NCBI GenBank assembly: GCA_039105265.1
Contig: JAPFFF010000053.1
Coordinates: forward strand, 186,001-250,000
DNA: 64,000 bases
DNA from: Tritrichomonas musculus
Taxonomy: Eukaryota; Parabasalia; Tritrichomonadida; Tritrichomonadidae
Direction of reading: 5' to 3'
The notes under the pieces were generated by a model. The model was given only the letters and a program-made list of their open reading frames with translations, made no database searches and had not been told where the DNA came from. Positions 31,601-44,271 of the stretch are shown here, one piece after another. A program made the position numbers and the translations under genes. The stretch's first letter is position 1. The number at the start of each line of letters is the position of its first letter.

Positions 31601-32066
31601 GATATAATCTGTTTTTTGACAAAAGAACTGATGCCATTAAATCAAACATTGAACAAAATTCAACAAAACAATTCATTCGAAAACGATATGTTAGATATAT
31701 ATGCGTATATTGTTTCTATTTGTTTATATATTTTTCAAATTCTAACGAATTTTTATATAATTTTATTTGCATACATTTTTAAATCTTTTTTATCTAGAAA
31801 CTGGTAAGACAATTTTTTTGTTATCTATTAAACAAAAAATTAATTTATACTGTATTAATTAATAATTTATAACAAAAATCTTCAAATTATATTTTTTAGT
31901 AAAATTTCCAGATTCGCCGCTCATCAATTTGATAATTCATGATTGAATTTTTTGAATATAATTCAATTTTTTTATCAAAAAGTTCAAAATACATTGTAAA
32001 AAAAATTTTTTTTGTGAGAAACATAAATTATAATAAACATCAGAAATGCACACAATTATTGAAACA

Positions 32067-32101
<35 letters not shown>

Positions 32102-33717
32102 TTAAATATCATCTTAACATAAATGAGGGTGAAAAAAATAAGTATTTATTGGATTATTTTAATTAATATGATATTCTATATAAATTAAGAATGTCTTTTA
32201 AATTTTTTGAGATATTCATTAAATAAACATTTCATTTCAACTTTAATTTAATTGAATAAAAAAAATTTTTTTACGATAAATTTATTATGAAACAATGGAA
32301 GCCTTGTTTCATCTAAAAAAAAGCTTACCTTTCACATTGGACTATAGATCTTTTTTTTTTAATTGAATTGAATAAAAATAAAATTTCTGTTTCCATCACT
32401 TTTATTGATACAATTTATTAGTGAGATTAACTTTTTTGAATAAATTTAGCATTTTTTTATTTTTCCTCTATATTTTACATATTCTTTTAAAAAAAGGCTC
32501 TATTTTTATCAATCAAAGATTATTATTAATCGACCCAAAAATTTTTATCCATTCATAATAAATATACAATAATTCCTATTTTTTTGAATTAAAACGAAAG
32601 ATAAGCAAACGAATTTATTGAATTATATCTAAATTTTAATGTAATGGGATTGAAATTAATATAACATCGCCAAAATATGATTTTGGTAATTGCTTTACTT
32701 TTTTCTATTAATAGAATGAACAAAAAAATTATGTTTGAGTTTATATGATAAATTATGATTATCGAATTTTTAGATTTTTATTACATTCTGAAAATTATTA
32801 TTTTGTCTTGAATATTTGAAAAAAAAAAAAGATATTGTAAATTTCTCTCAATTTTTATGGGTAATTTGACAAAACTTTTGTCTATCATTTATCCTGGTTA
32901 TTATGAATTCTCTCAAATGATTTGTGAAGATAAGATTTTGATTATAATTTCATCAATTCAAAATTTGAGGCAATTTCTATTCCGATCATAGAGATTTTTT
33001 CAGTTCATCATCCATTTTTTTTATAGAAAAAGTGGGATAGTTTTTTAATTTTATGTTTATGTATTTTTTTCAATTGGATTACGTAAAACTGACCATACGA
33101 ATTTTTAATTTTTTTCTTGCAAATCAATATAAATAAATTATGAGAACCTTTTAACATATTTTTTATGCAGATGATGGAGTTTCTGATTCAACTGCGCTCC
33201 ATAGAAAAAAATGAAAAAGCAGAAAATTGAGAGTTTTTACAATTATTTAATAATTTATTTATAACATTTTCTGAAACTTAAATTTATTAATTGAAAAATT
33301 GAGTCAAAAAAAATAGATTTCTATTACATATAAATATGAAAAGTATTCAAAAAAAATATTTTAAGATTTTTTAAGTTCTTTTACTTATTTTAATGATAAT
33401 TAAAAAAATATTCAGTGATTTAATTCAATTTATGAAAATCACTAAAATCATCATTAGATTTTAAAACTTCATCATTGAGTTATATAAATTTTATTTGCAT
33501 ATTTTTGTCTGGTAATTAGTTAATATTAAAATTTTATGAATATAATTTTATTTCATTATAAATATATTCCAAAATATATGTTTTTGTTTCAACTTTTTGA
33601 ATGCCTTAAAATTGAAATGCTTTGAAATTGAAATGCATTTGTATGGTTTATATTGTTTTTTTAACTTTTCAATGTATTTTTAGTATCATTTCACTTTTTT
33701 TAGAAATTTAAGCAAGC
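31601..33717. other. AT-rich spacer, no gene
   Basis: Two kilobases of low-complexity AT DNA with a T homopolymer of about 30 at 32071-32100. Plus-strand frames at 31516-31807 are shadows of the kinase relic and spacer. The promoter side ends TATCATTTCACTTTTTTTAG, then TTAAGCAAGC before the Myb ATG. Confidence 0.6.
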
Positions 33718-34398
33718 ATGAATTCATCCACAGATAAAAATAACATTTCATCTCTTTTATTTCAATTATTATCTGACCAATCACCAGAAGAAAAATGCAG
33801 CACAAATCTTTTGAAATCAGTGATAAAATCACGCAAAAAAACAAATAACAATGATCAAGCAGATGATGATAAAGAAACAAATGGGCAAGATAAGATAAAA
33901 ACATATGCGAAATTCACTTCAGCAGAAGATGCTCAATTAAAAAAAATTGTTAGTTTTTTAGGCCCAAAAAATTGGACAACCGTTGCATCTTTCATGCCAA
34001 ATAAAACTTCAAGACAATGTAGAGACAGATATATGAATTATTTAGCTCCTGGTTTCATTCATTCAAATTGGACAGAAGAAGAAGATTCTATTCTCGCTAA
34101 AAAATATGAAGAATTTGGTCCTCATTGGTCAAGAATACAAAACTTCCTCCCTCATAGAACATCGAATTCGATCAAAAATCGATATAATTATACTATCAGC
34201 AAAAAACCTGAATTAAATTCAACATTTTCAATATCTCAACAAATAAACATGCCAGAACAAGTAAAGGAAATAAATCCTATATTTACTTTGAATGACATTA
34301 ATGATTTTGAAAATGATTTTCAAAATCCTTTAATCCCAGACTTTGAATTAAATGATAATGAATATAATTTTTCAAATGAAGATTTTGAAATTTATTAA
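33718..34398 (+). CDS. R2R3 Myb transcription factor, 226 aa
   Basis: Two Myb repeats bind DNA. Repeat 1 at about residues 60-108 has FTSAEDAQLKKIV...NWTTVASFM...RQCRDRYMNYL. Repeat 2 at about 113-158 has SNWTEEEDSILAKKYEEF...HWSRIQNFLPHRTSNSIKNRY. The first tryptophan of repeat 1 is Phe, as often in R2R3 proteins. The N-terminal 55 residues are polar. The C-terminal 65 residues are acidic and Asn/Phe-rich, a likely activation tail. Trichomonads use such Myb proteins on gene promoters. Size and domain layout are normal for the family. Confidence 0.9.
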   Translation: MNSSTDKNNISSLLFQLLSDQSPEEKCSTNLLKSVIKSRKKTNNNDQADDDKETNGQDKIKTYAKFTSAEDAQLKKIVSFLGPKNWTTVASFMPNKTSRQCRDRYMNYLAPGFIHSNWTEEEDSILAKKYEEFGPHWSRIQNFLPHRTSNSIKNRYNYTISKKPELNSTFSISQQINMPEQVKEINPIFTLNDINDFENDFQNPLIPDFELNDNEYNFSNEDFEIY

Positions 34399-34810
34399 TA
34401 AGTAAATTAGAAATTTATTAGAATTAACATTATTTATATATTTTATCTAAATATTGTGATTTTTAATGATTTTGAAAAGAATAAGTTTTTAATGATAAAT
34501 GTGAATAAAAGCGCCTGAATATTTTTTTTCTTTTTTTTTTATTGTGATATTGTAAAGGTAAGATTTGGTTAAAGGTACCCAAACTCTATTTTTTCGGACA
34601 ATACCTTTTATATATTATTTAATTATTTTATAAATATTAATATTTATTTATATTTAAAAATATTAAAATTTTATCTAATAATTTCCAGTATAAATAGAAA
34701 TTTAATTTTGTCTAATTTTGATTAGTTTACAAATTTACAAAATTGAAAAAGTTTTAAAATGATTGTTTTATGAATTTGAATAAAAAATCTTTTTGATTAA
34801 CATTTTTTAA

Positions 34811-35620
34811 GGTAAAAATGCCATACGTTAAAAATTGAGAAAGAGTACGTTAAAAATTTAAGAAAAGCACCCTCCCAGAAAAAGTTTAAATTTCAATATA
34901 TGTCAGATTTGAATTTCTGAACTTTATTAAATATTTTTTTATTCAATTTGAAACGAAAATTTTTATAATTGAATTTTTCAATTATAAATTAGTTTATCAA
35001 CTTTTTCAATTAACATTTGAACAAAAAAGAGTTTTAGATTTATATTCGAATTATTATAAAGAAGAGAAAGATTATGTAATTTATATTTAATTTCAAAATA
35101 TAATATCAATAATTATCATAAAAATTTTATTGAATTATTAAAAAAAATAGTAATGGAATAAATAAATTTCCAAAGGGTTTGATAAGATTCGTTTCTTCTT
35201 ATAAAATATTGATTTTATTTCAATGAAAAATGCTACTTTGCCATTAAAATCAATTTTTTTATCGTTTTCGTAATATTTAAATAATATTTTTTGTAAAAAA
35301 TTGTAAACAAAGAGAAATTCTGTCATATGTGCGATGAAAACTCTTTACCAATTTGTCTCCATCAATAATATAACAAATTTTTTTTGATGAGATATAATTG
35401 GAAAATATAAAATACTAAATTGATTTATGTTCACATAATCAGCAAATTCAATGAAATCAAAACAAATTGGGCTTTTTTGGGAGTGGAATTAAAAGGATTT
35501 GTTAATAAAAAATGTATTCTTTAATGAAAAACAAAAAAAAAGAAAATGATTTTACTTAACATGTCTCAATAAATAGTGTCAAAAAATAAAAGCGGTTGCT
35601 TAACGTATGACATTTTTACC
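34811..35620. mobile_element. TTAA-flanked element, 810 bp
   Basis: Terminal inverted repeats GGTAAAAATGCCATACGTTA (with one mismatch between ends) are flanked on both sides by TTAA (34807-34810 and 35621-35624). TTAA is the duplication used by piggyBac-type elements. The TIR tip is not the classical piggyBac one. The interior is AT-rich and non-coding; the short minus frame 35138-35326 is low complexity. Confidence 0.7.
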
Positions 35621-38600
35621 TTAAATAAATATATACATTAAATGTTTACATATATATATTTATTGTTATTAATAGTTTTTTTGATTATTTTTTGAGAATC
35701 TAAGAAAATTATCATTTTAATTATTGCATTTTATAATTTCATTGTTATTATATATATTAATATACATTTTAAAATTATAAAATATCTTATATTGTGAAAT
35801 GAAATTTATAAAAATAAGATAAATATATTTTATTATTTGAATGCATTCTGAATATATAAAATTAATATTGTGTAGATATCTTAAGCAATTAATTAATATT
35901 ATGTTCAACAATATAATATACATGATTTAATAGTATGGAATATTTTGTAAAACTCAATGAATATCTAAAATTCCTATTTAGATTAAATGTATCGAGAATT
36001 TTTCAACAAATTAAAAAAAAACTTTCGTAACTGAATTTAAATAATTTTTCATTATTTCATATCCTAACAAATATCAAATATATCATTTGATATCTCATAT
36101 TATATATTATATTTCAATATATAAAATGAATTATATATTTAATTTAATATAAATAAAATGTAATTTAAAAATATTATTATTTAAATTTTTTCATAAATTG
36201 AAAGAAAAACTATAATAAAATTTTCACTTCTCAATTATAATTTTTGTTTAATTTTCCATATTTTTCTCAAAAAAATTGGATTATAAATAAATATATTATT
36301 ATTTTAAATCTTTAGGTAATTTTGATCGTGATTTCAATGCATTCAAAATTGAATTCTCTTAGATTGACGACTTCACCTTTTTTAAAAAAATTGAATTCGC
36401 TTAGATTGACGACTTCACCTCTTCAGAAAAAAAAATTAGCCTTTTTTTCTCCTTAAACCGTCAAAAAAATTAGTATTTTAGCTTTATCTCAATAAATCCT
36501 AGATAGTTCTACCAATTAACGAGATATATCATGTAAAATAAAATATATAAAACGATAAAATCATTACAGGAAAATGTATCGAAGGGATTAGAAATTATTT
36601 GGAAATTATTGAAATATCGATTTTTGATTTTTCGTATCTCCACATATTCTTAATTAATTAAATATATTTTTATTTTAAAAACAAACAAATATAATAATAT
36701 AGAAAAATATAAGTTCAAAAATAAAAAAATAATATTTTAATCACCACTTTTCTAGGGTTTTTAAATTTTTCAAAAAGTAAAGATTAAAAATTCTAATTTC
36801 TTATGTAATGAACCAAACAGGTTGTAAATAGTATCAAACAATTATACATATGATAAGGATTTAAAATATGCTATTAAAATTTTAGTAAGTCTTAAAATCA
36901 CCAACTTTTTGCTTTCAACAAATTGAAAGAAAAGAGTTTGTATACCTTTATTTGGTTTAAAATAATTTATAAAAATGTTTTAATACTATTTTGAATGGAT
37001 AGTTACCAATGTAGATACTTTGTGACAGTTAGAATAGGGAAATTTGTAATTCCTAGATTGGCCTCTATTTAAACGAGATTTGTGAATTTTATGGTAATTA
37101 TTTTTATTTTGATAAGTTTATTTTACTTTTCAGAAATGTAATTTTTTGAGCACTTTTAAAATTAAATGCATATTTAAATTTTCAATGTTTTTATATAGTA
37201 GAATTCAGAAGGTTTTAAAAAATTGAATTAAAAATTAAAACAAAAATGGGATTGAAGTGGTAAAGGTAGGAGTCATTATTATTACAACTTTCTCATATAG
37301 ATGTTTTTTCTTTTCCTTTAATCTCTTCGAATTTCTTATTTGTTTCTTCTACATAATATAATGCTTGATGATATTTCTGGATGATGAGGCAAAATGTTTG
37401 TTAAATTTGGATACTTGTTATCGAAATACAGTATATTGATGGAGATATACTACAAAAATATTATTTTGAACTTAATTTAAATAGATTTAATTAACAATTA
37501 AAATTATTACTGTCCAGTTTTTGCATACTAGTTTAATTACTTATATCTGCATTAAAATTTATATTTATAAGGAAAATAACATGTAAAAATTATCATTAAT
37601 AATATTTATTGTTTCACTGGCAGAAATCAAAAAGATAACCATTATAAAATTACATAATAAAATTATGAATAGGTCATGGGTTTTTTAGAAAAAAAATTGT
37701 GTTTTTTCTGATTGATAAATCTAAGTCATTGCTTTTTTTTTAATGAAATTTTAAATGTATTTCAATATATCTAACCAATAATAATAAGGATATGTTCTAA
37801 AATTTGATAATTACTACATTCTTTACTAAATAATAATAATTGATTTTATATAACTTGAATCTCATTAATATAATATTTTATATTAATCAAAGAACTAAAT
37901 TTTCTCTTATATTTTTAAGTTTTTGATCATAACTATTGATTTTATCATGCATTTTTGCCTTTGGAAAATATAAATCATAAGGAAGAATATTAATTGTCAT
38001 TTTTAAACCCATAGAAAAAAGATTTATTCATTAAAATACTTTTTTTAAACATGATATATTAAATAATTTTACAATAATTAGGGACCTTTGTCCAGTTAAA
38101 GTTGGGATAAATGGATATATTACAAAAGTCCCCAATTTAACGGTCATAAAGTGAAGTGAAGTGGGAACAAATATTTCATTTTGAATAAATTATTTTGTAA
38201 ATAATCGTTTTTGATTTTTGGATATTTTTTAGCCTCTATATCCAATAATGAATATTTAAATAATATATTATTCATTTAAGAGAGGGGAGGTGAAAATAAT
38301 CGGAATTGAAAATTTTAAAATATTCTATAAAAATTTATATGACTCATTATTTTAACAATATATCAAAATTGTAATGGGAAAATGATGAATAAATACTTTT
38401 TATAACATCTTTAGTTACACCTTAGGTAAAAAAAATTCAAAATTTAGCAAATATCTTTTGGAATATATTTTATATATTAATAAAGCTTTATCATTTAATA
38501 AAACAAAAATAAAATTCCAAAACTATTTCTTCTATATCAAAATAAAGAATTGTTTACAATATTTTTTTGTGTATTTTGTGATAATTATTTATTCTACAAA

Positions 38601-38850
38601 TTATTTACAAAAAAATGTTTTATGTTCTTTTTAAAAATTAGTTTGATTAATACCTATAATGAAATATTTTAAATTAGTTAGAATTTATAGATCATTAAAT
38701 AAAATTTTTGATGAAAAAACTGTGGATGTCAGTTTTGATTTTTTTCAATACTATTGAATTTTTTCAGAAGTATGAAATTGTATTTTTTATTGATTTCTAA
38801 ATTGAATAGAATAGCATCACTTCATAATTTTCTTGACTTAAGAAGCAAGC
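35621..38850. other. Long AT-rich spacer
   Basis: There is no gene over 3.2 kb. Noted inside: a two-copy tandem duplication at 36345-36420 containing CTTAGATTGACGACTTCACC, and an imperfect hairpin near 38094-38145. The promoter side ends ATCACTTCATAATTTTC, then GAAGCAAGC before the ATG at 38851. Nothing else is seen. Confidence 0.6.
36345..36420. repeat. Two-copy tandem duplication, about 50 bp unit
   Basis: The unit includes AATTGAATTC, CTTAGATTGACGACTTCACC and a poly-A tail, and is repeated twice almost exactly. It is of local origin, with no sign of function. Confidence 0.6.
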
Positions 38851-40227
38851 ATGGGAGAAGATTGGATTCCCTTTTGTAAAAGAGATAAATTGCCTATTGG
38901 ATTAATCATGGGCATTGCAGCATCAACACTAGCGCCAGCATTAATTTGGACGGTTGTTTTCTCGTTATTTAATCCACTTGCGGACAAATTAAGTCTTGCA
39001 CCAAGTTTAAGAACTGTTATTCTTTTAATGGGATCATTAATTGGATTTATTATTCAACCAATTGTTGGTGCCATTTCAGATGGAACAACATTAAAATATG
39101 GAAGAAGAAGAATATACATGATTGTAGGAGGAATAGTTCTTGTTGCAGGTCTTTTAATTGTTATGTTCTGTGAAAAATTATCAAACAAACTTTCAGGAAA
39201 ACAAGGCTTCCTTATTTTTGGTACAATTTTGGTGTTTTTAGCAGGAAACATTCTCCAAGGTCCATCACGTACTCTTTGTTCAGATGTTTGTCCACCACAA
39301 CAACAAGTTCAAATGTCTTCAATTTGCGGTGTCTATGGAGGCTTTGGTGGCGTTTTTACCAATTTAATTGGAGCACTTTCTCTCTATAAATACACAAGTT
39401 TAAGTCAAGAGCAATTTATTCTTGTTGTTTGTTTGGCCATTTCATTTGCAGCAGTTTTAGTTACAGTTATTTGCACGCATGAAGAACAACTAACAGAGAA
39501 ACCAGCTTCATCAAATCCTTTTGCAGCATTACTACAAGCCCTTAAAGAAATAAACTCTACTTTTCTTAGAATTGCAATGGTTTATTTCTTCGTTATGATT
39601 GCCAATTATCAGATCGGTATTCAATTAACGCCATTCATGGGCTCAACAATCTTCAAAGGTGCAAATACACCTGATATTAAGGCTCCAGAAACGGTTAGAT
39701 ATCAAAAAGGCGTTTCATGGGCAATGCTATGTAATGTTGTTTCTTGTGCAGTTCAATTCGTTTATGGTTTCTTCCAATCAAAAATAGTCGATAAAATTGG
39801 ATTGAAATGGGTTTTCCTAACTTTCATGCTCATTCTCGGTGTCATGTATCTTTTGTTCTTTTTTGTTAAAAATAAAGTTATTTATATCGTTATGCATGTA
39901 CCAATTGGACTTGCAATTGTTACTTATAATAATCTTCCTCAGGCAGTCGTTAGTCTTATATCTCCTCCTGAAAAACTTGGAGCTAATTTGGCATTATTAA
40001 ATTGCTTTAACGTTATTGGTCAACAGATTTCAAACTTTGGTATCGGAATGGGTATTGCCCAAATTTGGCCAGGAAAACCAGGGCACTTAATAGGAATTTC
40101 GTGCATTTTTGCATTTATTGCTGCAATTTTATGTTTCTGGATTATCATACCTGAAACCCAAAACGTAAGTGATGATGACTTAGATGACTCTGCATCAGAT
40201 AGTGATGATCATCCAGCATCACTTTAA
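38851..40227 (+). CDS. Major facilitator transporter, sugar-cation (SLC45/SUT-like), 458 aa
   Basis: A polytopic membrane protein with about 11-12 hydrophobic helices starting near residue 15. The hallmark loop QPIVGAISDGTTLKYGRRRI (residues about 70-89) between helices 2 and 3 matches the MFS D-x-x-x-x-x-G-R-R-R motif. It is close to sucrose/H+ symporters and SLC45 (GPH-type) carriers. A tail of Asp/Ser follows the last helix (DDDLDDSASDSDD), facing the cytoplasm. Likely role: proton-linked import of a sugar or related solute at the plasma or lysosomal membrane; the substrate is uncertain. There is no signal peptide, as usual for this family. It is a full-length single exon. Confidence 0.85.
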   Translation: MGEDWIPFCKRDKLPIGLIMGIAASTLAPALIWTVVFSLFNPLADKLSLAPSLRTVILLMGSLIGFIIQPIVGAISDGTTLKYGRRRIYMIVGGIVLVAGLLIVMFCEKLSNKLSGKQGFLIFGTILVFLAGNILQGPSRTLCSDVCPPQQQVQMSSICGVYGGFGGVFTNLIGALSLYKYTSLSQEQFILVVCLAISFAAVLVTVICTHEEQLTEKPASSNPFAALLQALKEINSTFLRIAMVYFFVMIANYQIGIQLTPFMGSTIFKGANTPDIKAPETVRYQKGVSWAMLCNVVSCAVQFVYGFFQSKIVDKIGLKWVFLTFMLILGVMYLLFFFVKNKVIYIVMHVPIGLAIVTYNNLPQAVVSLISPPEKLGANLALLNCFNVIGQQISNFGIGMGIAQIWPGKPGHLIGISCIFAFIAAILCFWIIIPETQNVSDDDLDDSASDSDDHPASL

Positions 40228-40393
40228 GTTAATAAAAATTTCTTTAAGAAAATAAAAAAAAAGCTTTTTAACTTTTTCAATGTTTTTTAAAAATTTTGAG
40301 AACTTTTTCAACCATTTTTTTCATAGAAATTATGAATTGTAAATATCTTGTTAATAATTTGTTGAATTCAAATATTAATTCAATTATTTGTTA

Positions 40394-40421
40394 CTATATA
40401 TATATATATATATATATATAA
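40394..40421. repeat. (TA)n microsatellite
   Basis: About 14 uninterrupted TA dinucleotides, 170 bp downstream of the transporter stop codon. Confidence 0.9.
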
Positions 40422-40516
40422 TTATTATTACTTTATATAAAATGATTTTTATTTTCTTTATAAAAATTGAATTTTTTGAGGGGAAATTGCATGATCTTCA
40501 AAAAACATTTATTCAA

Positions 40517-40552
40517 AGTATCGGTATTCAATTAACTCCATTTATGTATAGA
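40517..40552 (+). pseudogene. Scrap of a paralogous transporter gene
   Basis: ATCGGTATTCAATTAACTCC and the following CATTTATG match the transporter gene at about 39614-39640 with only two differences. This is too short for function and is probably the last trace of a tandem duplicate of the MFS gene. Confidence 0.5.
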
Positions 40553-40579
40553 TGTTGAATAAATGTAATTTATTGAACA

Positions 40580-41265
40580 CAGATGAATCCTCTAGTTTTT
40601 TAATTAAAATGTTCAAGGAATTAATAACTGGTAAAGAAGAGCATTCAATTTCATCAGTAAGCTCACTTTGTCAATGTTTTTTTCAATAAATTTATTGTAT
40701 CGATTCCTGGTTGTTATAAGGGGGTTAATAGTCTAACTTCTGCATTTTGTCATTGACAAAGTGAGCTCATTTTGGTCTCTTTTAAGCCCCCAATTGCACC
40801 CAAATGCCTAAAAAGCATCATCGTAAACAAATCCTGTGTCTAACTATTGCATTTTGTGTTTTTTTGTGTCCAAAGTTTCAAAATATAAATTGGATTAACA
40901 GAATAAGCAGAACAACCAACAATATTTTAGATAATCACTCAAGTCATTATAACAGTTTAGCTCTTGAAAATTTGTCATTACATAATGTCCAATTACTAAC
41001 TATTCCACCACATTTTTCTCACTTTCTGCAGCCATTTGACGTGGCTGCAGTAAGAAGTCATAAATCAAACTTAGAAAAATACCAGTATAAAAACCATAAA
41101 TGATATTTTATTAAAATTAATTTCAAATGTCTCAAAAGCACGTTATAAAACAATAGTTTCAATAATCGAATCGTTGAGGACAATCGATGCATAAATTCTA
41201 AAAAACGGATTCAGAATAAGTGGTAATCTTTTTTAACCAGTTCATATTGAAGTGATCCATAAAAA
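40580..41265 (+). pseudogene. Pogo-like DDE_1 transposase, decayed
   Basis: Recognisable pieces on the plus strand are NILDNHSSHYNSLALE, then PPHFSHFLQPFDVAAVRSHK (the DDE_1 second Asp and C-terminal block) at about 40917-41065. SKARYKTIVSIIE and ILKNGFRISGNLF continue in other frames to about 41260. An earlier scrap TDESSSFLIKMFKELI lies at about 40580. Several stops and frame changes are present. A 16-bp inverted repeat (40661-40676 and 40751-40766, GCTCACTTTGTCAATG) sits inside and may be a later small insertion. It is a different copy from the gene at 1695-5799. Confidence 0.7.
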
Positions 41266-42121
41266 ATAAGGAAACACTCTAACATAAACTACTTCAAATA
41301 AAAAAATGACAGAAAAAAAGGATAATTTGCTTAAAAAAAGAATGAATTTTGCACTATGTTTTCCAGGTTACACTGGAAAACAGATCCTCACTAATTTTTT
41401 CTTTATTAAAGAATAATCCCGATGAAATAAAGGATGGTAGATTGATTGAAGAAAATAGAAACTTTGACATCCATATGCTCATGCCCTTTTACTCATGTCT
41501 GTAAATTGATACAAAACAATTGACTAAGTTGTTTTATGCTAATAATCAAACCACCAAAGAAATTATCAGAAAAAAAGTAATATTTTACTATATTTTGACA
41601 TGGGCTTTAGTAGAATGAATAATCTATCAAATTTTTATGAAAGACGGGGAAGAAACATACAAACTTTTGTTCAAAAACCATTACCGAAAAAAAAACGAAA
41701 TAATAACAATGGTGCAATACTAATTTGGAGATATCAATACATTGAAAGTAGATAATATACTTATGCAATATAATTTACCATTTCTAGCTTTTTCAAGTCA
41801 ATTTATTTACTCTTAATGAAAAATAACTGTCTTTCTTGGCGTCAAGGATAATACTCAAGAATATGAAAAGTTGACTAACAATATGCCACATAACTTATGA
41901 TTGGGCTTGCAAGAACAATTAATAATAGTTTTCAAGAAAATTAATAAATATTTCAGGTCGATATTTCATATATTTTTTTCACATATTTTGTTTTACAAAT
42001 ACTGAAGGAAGAAAAGAAAAAGTTGAGACCAAATCATGAAAATAATAAAATAATTTGAGAAGTATACCTTAGGATGTGCACCCAAAAAGGCACATCAGAC
42101 ATAACCGCACCTATGATATCA
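41266..42121. other. Decayed region of unknown origin
   Basis: Composition is somewhat less AT-rich than true spacers, and short open stretches such as DGRLIEENRNFDIHMLMPFY (about 41436-41495, plus) suggest an old gene relic, but I cannot name it. Confidence 0.35.
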
Positions 42122-43865
42122 CTAATGGCCTATATACAATAATAAATAGGTCAATGTAACAGTTTCTCCTATCAATGAAGCTGTTGTTTCATCGTTTGAT
42201 GTCATTATTTCTGATGGAGAAGCTGATTCAATAGGAATATCAGCAACGGTTTCTAAACCGCAAAATTTAGTATCATTGAAACTTTTTGAAACATGCGCAA
42301 TGAAATTTTCTTTTTGTGAAAATGAACTGCTGCATATTGGAGCACTTGCACCTCGATAAACAACATCTGAAAAGTTTGTGAGACCAAATGAAAGTTTTCC
42401 AATCTCAGAAAAGCTTTGTGGCAAGTTCAAAGATCCACTTAAATTGGAGCAATTATAAAAAGCGCGAGGTCCAATGATTGCTTTTTTTTCTCCTAATTTC
42501 AATGATGATAAACCGTAGCAGTTTTCAAATGCATTTTGGTTAATTTCAACAACAGAATCAGGAATAATTAAATCGCCTTTTAACACTGAACAATATGAAA
42601 ACGATGAACTTCCATTTGATTTAAGTTGATTGCTCAATTTTAAGGATTCAAATTGGCAGTTTTTGAATGCGTTTTTGCCAATTTGTGTAACAGAGTCTGG
42701 AATAACATGCGGACCTTTCAAATTTGGACATCCTGAGAATGCATCGTTTCCAATGAAATCAATATGATTACTGAAACTTATTGATGTCAATCCTGAACAA
42801 CCATCGAAAGCATTTGAATTTATCTGAAGAGTTGTTAGAGCTTTTGCTGTTTTATCATTGAAAGCAAGGCTTGTAAAACCTGAGCCGAATTCAAATGCAT
42901 TTGACCCAATAATTGTGATAGATTCGGGAATAATAAGAGAACCAGTCATGCTTGTGCAGTGTGTGAATGAGCCATGATTTATGTAACTAATTCTTTGGCC
43001 TAATGTTAATGTTGTTATTTTTTCACATCGTTCAAATGCATATGTACCAATTTCAGTAATTTTGTCTTGAATTTTAAGTGAACCTGATAAATTGTTACCA
43101 TATGAAAATGTACCCCACTAGATCGTTTCGAGTTGTTCACTGAGTTTGACTCCTGTCAAATTACAGTATAGTAAAAAAATATGAAAACGTAAAAATATTA
43201 TTCAAAAAGTTGGAAAACAAGCTTTTTCATAATAAACACTCAATTTTTTTGAGTAAATATTGTTTTATCGTCATTTGAAAAAGTAGCTTTTCCAGCTTTT
43301 TGAATTTTACGAAAAAGTTCGAAAATCCATTTTTTCAAATGACGATAAAAAGAATTAGCCAAGCAAATTTGGCCTTATTTCTTTGAAAAAGTGTATTTTC
43401 CAACTTTTTTAGTATTTTTTGACGATTTCATATTTTTTTACTATACTGTACTGCAATATTCAAAGGTTGCCTTTCAAATTGTAACAATGAGAAAATGCAT
43501 ATTTCCCAATATTTTCAACAACTTGATTCAATTTAATTGAAGTCAACCCGATACAATATTGGAAAGAATAAGAACCAATATCAACAACGAGATCTGGAAT
43601 TACAAGGGAACCACTTAAACTTGAACAGTAAGAAATGCATATTCGCCTATTTTTGTCACTTTTTCACCTATTGTCAAAGTTGATTTAGCAGTATTCAAAT
43701 GAATGTGAAGTGATAATTATAACTGATTCTGGAATTGAAAGCGATCCACTTAAACTTTCGCAGTGTGAAAATGCATAACTGCCAATTGTTGTCAAATTGA
43801 ATGGATGTTAAATTGCTGCAGTAAGAAAAAGAATATGAACCAATATCTGTGACACTTTCATTTTA
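42122..43865 (-). pseudogene. BspA-like LRR_5 protein gene, broken
   Basis: Minus-strand leucine-rich repeats of the BspA/LRR_5 type run through the stretch, with lines such as IGSNAFEFGSGFTSLAF, IPDSVTQIGKNAFKNC and IPDSVVEINQNAFENC. The longest open piece, 42122-43123, continues upstream of the first Met at 42949 with SGSLKIQDKITEIGTYAF. A stop at about 43123 ends KLSEQLETI. A 285-bp MITE (43164-43448) then interrupts the gene, and further repeats with frame changes reach about 43865. The C-terminus reads VTLTYLLLYIGH, perhaps the stump of a membrane segment. Family members are often surface proteins, but this copy is dead. Confidence 0.8.
43164..43448. mobile_element. Pogo-type MITE, 285 bp
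   Basis: Inverted ends CAGTATAGTAAAAAAATATG (43164) and the complement ending CATACTATACTG-like (43448) have TA on both sides. The CAGTATA tip resembles the published pogo terminus. Long internal complementary strings (GACGATAAAA, AAAGCTACTTTTTC-like) make it nearly a foldback. It sits inside the BspA pseudogene. Confidence 0.75.
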
Positions 43866-44271
43866 CTCAAATAATTGAATAAAAATATTCAAAAAAACGC
43901 ACTTATAGAAAAAGTTAAGCCAAATGTACATTTCTTCCCATGCGCATGATTCATTTTTTCCCCTTTCTATGATCTTCTTAAGTTTTAACAAAATCTTAAA
44001 TACAATTCAATATGAATCATCGATCCTATTGATGCTTTTGAATTGATTATTTTGGTCCTTTTCAATTTTGAAAGAATCGAATATTATTTTACACAGTTTA
44101 ATTACATTCTTTTAATTTATAATTTATTAAATAAAACCATGTTTTTTAAATGAATGTGTTATAAAAAAGATTTTCACACGTCCTAGAAGAGTTAAAAGTA
44201 TTTTTCAATAATTTTTATTTAACATTCAAAAAATAAACCATTCAAATTATTATTTATAACATTATTTCATT
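43866..44271. promoter_or_regulatory. Spacer and promoter of the kinase fusion gene
   Basis: AT-rich, no gene. It ends ACATTATTTCATTATG, giving an initiator-like TTTCA with its A at 44269, only 3 bp before the ATG. Confidence 0.5.
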
